6,647 nt of DNA, from contig CATILC010000260.1 of assembly GCA_949516455.1 (NCBI GenBank), forward strand, positions 1-6,647, written 5' to 3'. This DNA is from Flavobacteriia bacterium. Its GTDB lineage: Bacteria > Bacteroidota > Bacteroidia > Flavobacteriales > Schleiferiaceae. The position numbers and the translations under genes were made by a program. Under the pieces are notes generated by a model. It saw only the letters and a program-made list of their open reading frames with translations. It was not told where the DNA came from and ran no database searches. Positions 5,954 to 6,647 of this stretch are shown in pieces (position 1 is the stretch's first letter; each line of letters begins with the position of its first letter).

Positions 5954-6647
5954 AGGTCTACAGGCACATCGAAGAATTCACACCCCTCCACTTTGGAGTG
6001 GCCACTACGGGAACTTTCGATGGCGTGCATCAGGGCCACAGGTTCATACTCGATCGTCTGGCGCGCATCCGAAATGAGCACGAAGGAGCGGAGAGCGTAT
6101 TGCTCACCTTCGATCCCCATCCGCGGGAAGTGCTGCAACCAGGTACCCATCTAAAACTCCTGAATTCCATGGACGAGAAGATCCAGCGGCTGGAAGCGGC
6201 TGGATTGGATCATCTGATCATCCACCCTTTCGATCGTTCCTTTTCACGAACGAGTTCCTTGGAGTTCGTTCGCAATATTCTCGTGCAGAAGTTGGGCGTG
6301 CGTAAACTGGTGATCGGATACGATCATCACTTCGGCCGGAACCGGGAAGGATCCTTTGCGCATCTGAAAGAATACGGTCCGCTCTACGGCTTTAATGTCG
6401 AAGAGATCCCGGCCCAGGACATCGATCAGGTGGCGATCAGCAGCACCAAGATCAGAAATGCCCTGAAGGACGGCGACATGGAACGGGCCAACCTTTTTCT
6501 GGGCTACACTTATGGAGTGGATGCGGAGGTGGTCCAGGGGGACCGCATGGGCCGGACCATAGGATATCCAACGGCGAATTGCCGTTTCGCCGAAATGCGA
6601 AAAGTGATCCCTGGGGACGGTGTATATGCCGTTCAGGTGGAGTATGG
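5950..6647 (+). CDS. ribF: Bifunctional riboflavin kinase / FAD synthetase, 3' end beyond window
   Basis: RibF phosphorylates riboflavin to FMN and adenylates FMN to FAD in the cytoplasm. The first 232 codons are present, reading through the right edge in frame. The N-terminal nucleotidyltransferase (FAD synthetase) domain shows GTFDGVHQGH (21-30, HxGH-type ATP site), TFDPHP (53-58), GYDHHFGRNREG (123-134) and ISSTKIRNAL (163-172). The C-terminal riboflavin kinase domain begins around 187 with GRTIGYPTAN (201-210, the PTAN metal/nucleotide motif) and GDGVYAV (222-228); the rest of the kinase domain, roughly 80 residues by comparison with the usual length of just over 300, lies outside. The start overlaps the permease stop as ATGA, pointing to translational coupling. 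No FMN riboswitch could fit upstream in this position. No defects are seen. Confidence 0.96.
   Translation, partial: MKVYRHIEEFTPLHFGVATTGTFDGVHQGHRFILDRLARIRNEHEGAESVLLTFDPHPREVLQPGTHLKLLNSMDEKIQRLEAAGLDHLIIHPFDRSFSRTSSLEFVRNILVQKLGVRKLVIGYDHHFGRNREGSFAHLKEYGPLYGFNVEEIPAQDIDQVAISSTKIRNALKDGDMERANLFLGYTYGVDAEVVQGDRMGRTIGYPTANCRFAEMRKVIPGDGVYAVQVEY

Noticed and set aside
6185..6204. Perfect tandem 10-bp duplication (AGCGGCTGGA twice) in ribF
   Set aside because: The two copies are read in different frames and the encoded residues (RLEAAGLD) match the usual RibF pattern without an insertion, so it is probably chance.
1..6647. Mobile element, CRISPR, toxin-antitoxin or defence island
   Set aside because: No transposase, integrase, terminal inverted repeats, spaced direct repeats or defence domains are seen; all eight genes fit operon spacing and have similar composition.

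Overview
The window is a gene-dense stretch of a Bacteroidota chromosome, probably a moderate-GC environmental lineage such as Saprospiria or Chitinophagia. The phylum call rests on the secreted protein with a type IX secretion (T9SS) C-terminal sorting domain, on Bacteroidota-like versions of PyrR and RNase Z, and on weak or absent Shine-Dalgarno sequences. The class-level placement is a guess. GC content looks to be in the mid-fifties by eye.

Eight genes lie on the + strand and none on the - strand. In order they are: pyrR (first codons possibly off the left edge); pyrB (aspartate carbamoyltransferase catalytic chain); a 111-residue acidic small protein; a secreted T9SS-cargo protein of 252 residues; rnz (tRNA 3' endonuclease, RNase Z); a TetA-like major facilitator (MFS) transporter; a MacB/FtsX-type ABC permease; and ribF (riboflavin kinase/FAD synthetase), cut by the right edge.

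The junctions are very tight: 8-nt overlap, 4-nt gap, 4-nt overlap (ATGA), 0-nt gap, 25-nt gap, 5-nt gap, 4-nt overlap (ATGA). No gap can hold a recognisable promoter or a hairpin terminator, so the whole window reads as one transcription unit or part of one. Any leader with a PyrR target or a promoter would lie upstream of base 1.

Functionally the unit is mixed: pyrimidine synthesis and its regulator/salvage enzyme, tRNA maturation, membrane export, and flavin cofactor synthesis. This looks like a growth-linked housekeeping operon rather than an accessory island. I see no tRNA, rRNA, CRISPR, insertion sequence, attachment site or phage gene. The least ordinary parts are the cell-surface T9SS cargo gene wedged with no spacing between two cytoplasmic genes, the small protein before it, the ABC permease with no ATPase beside it, and a roughly threefold excess of the tetramer GATC. 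I did not find a clear new defence or mobile system.
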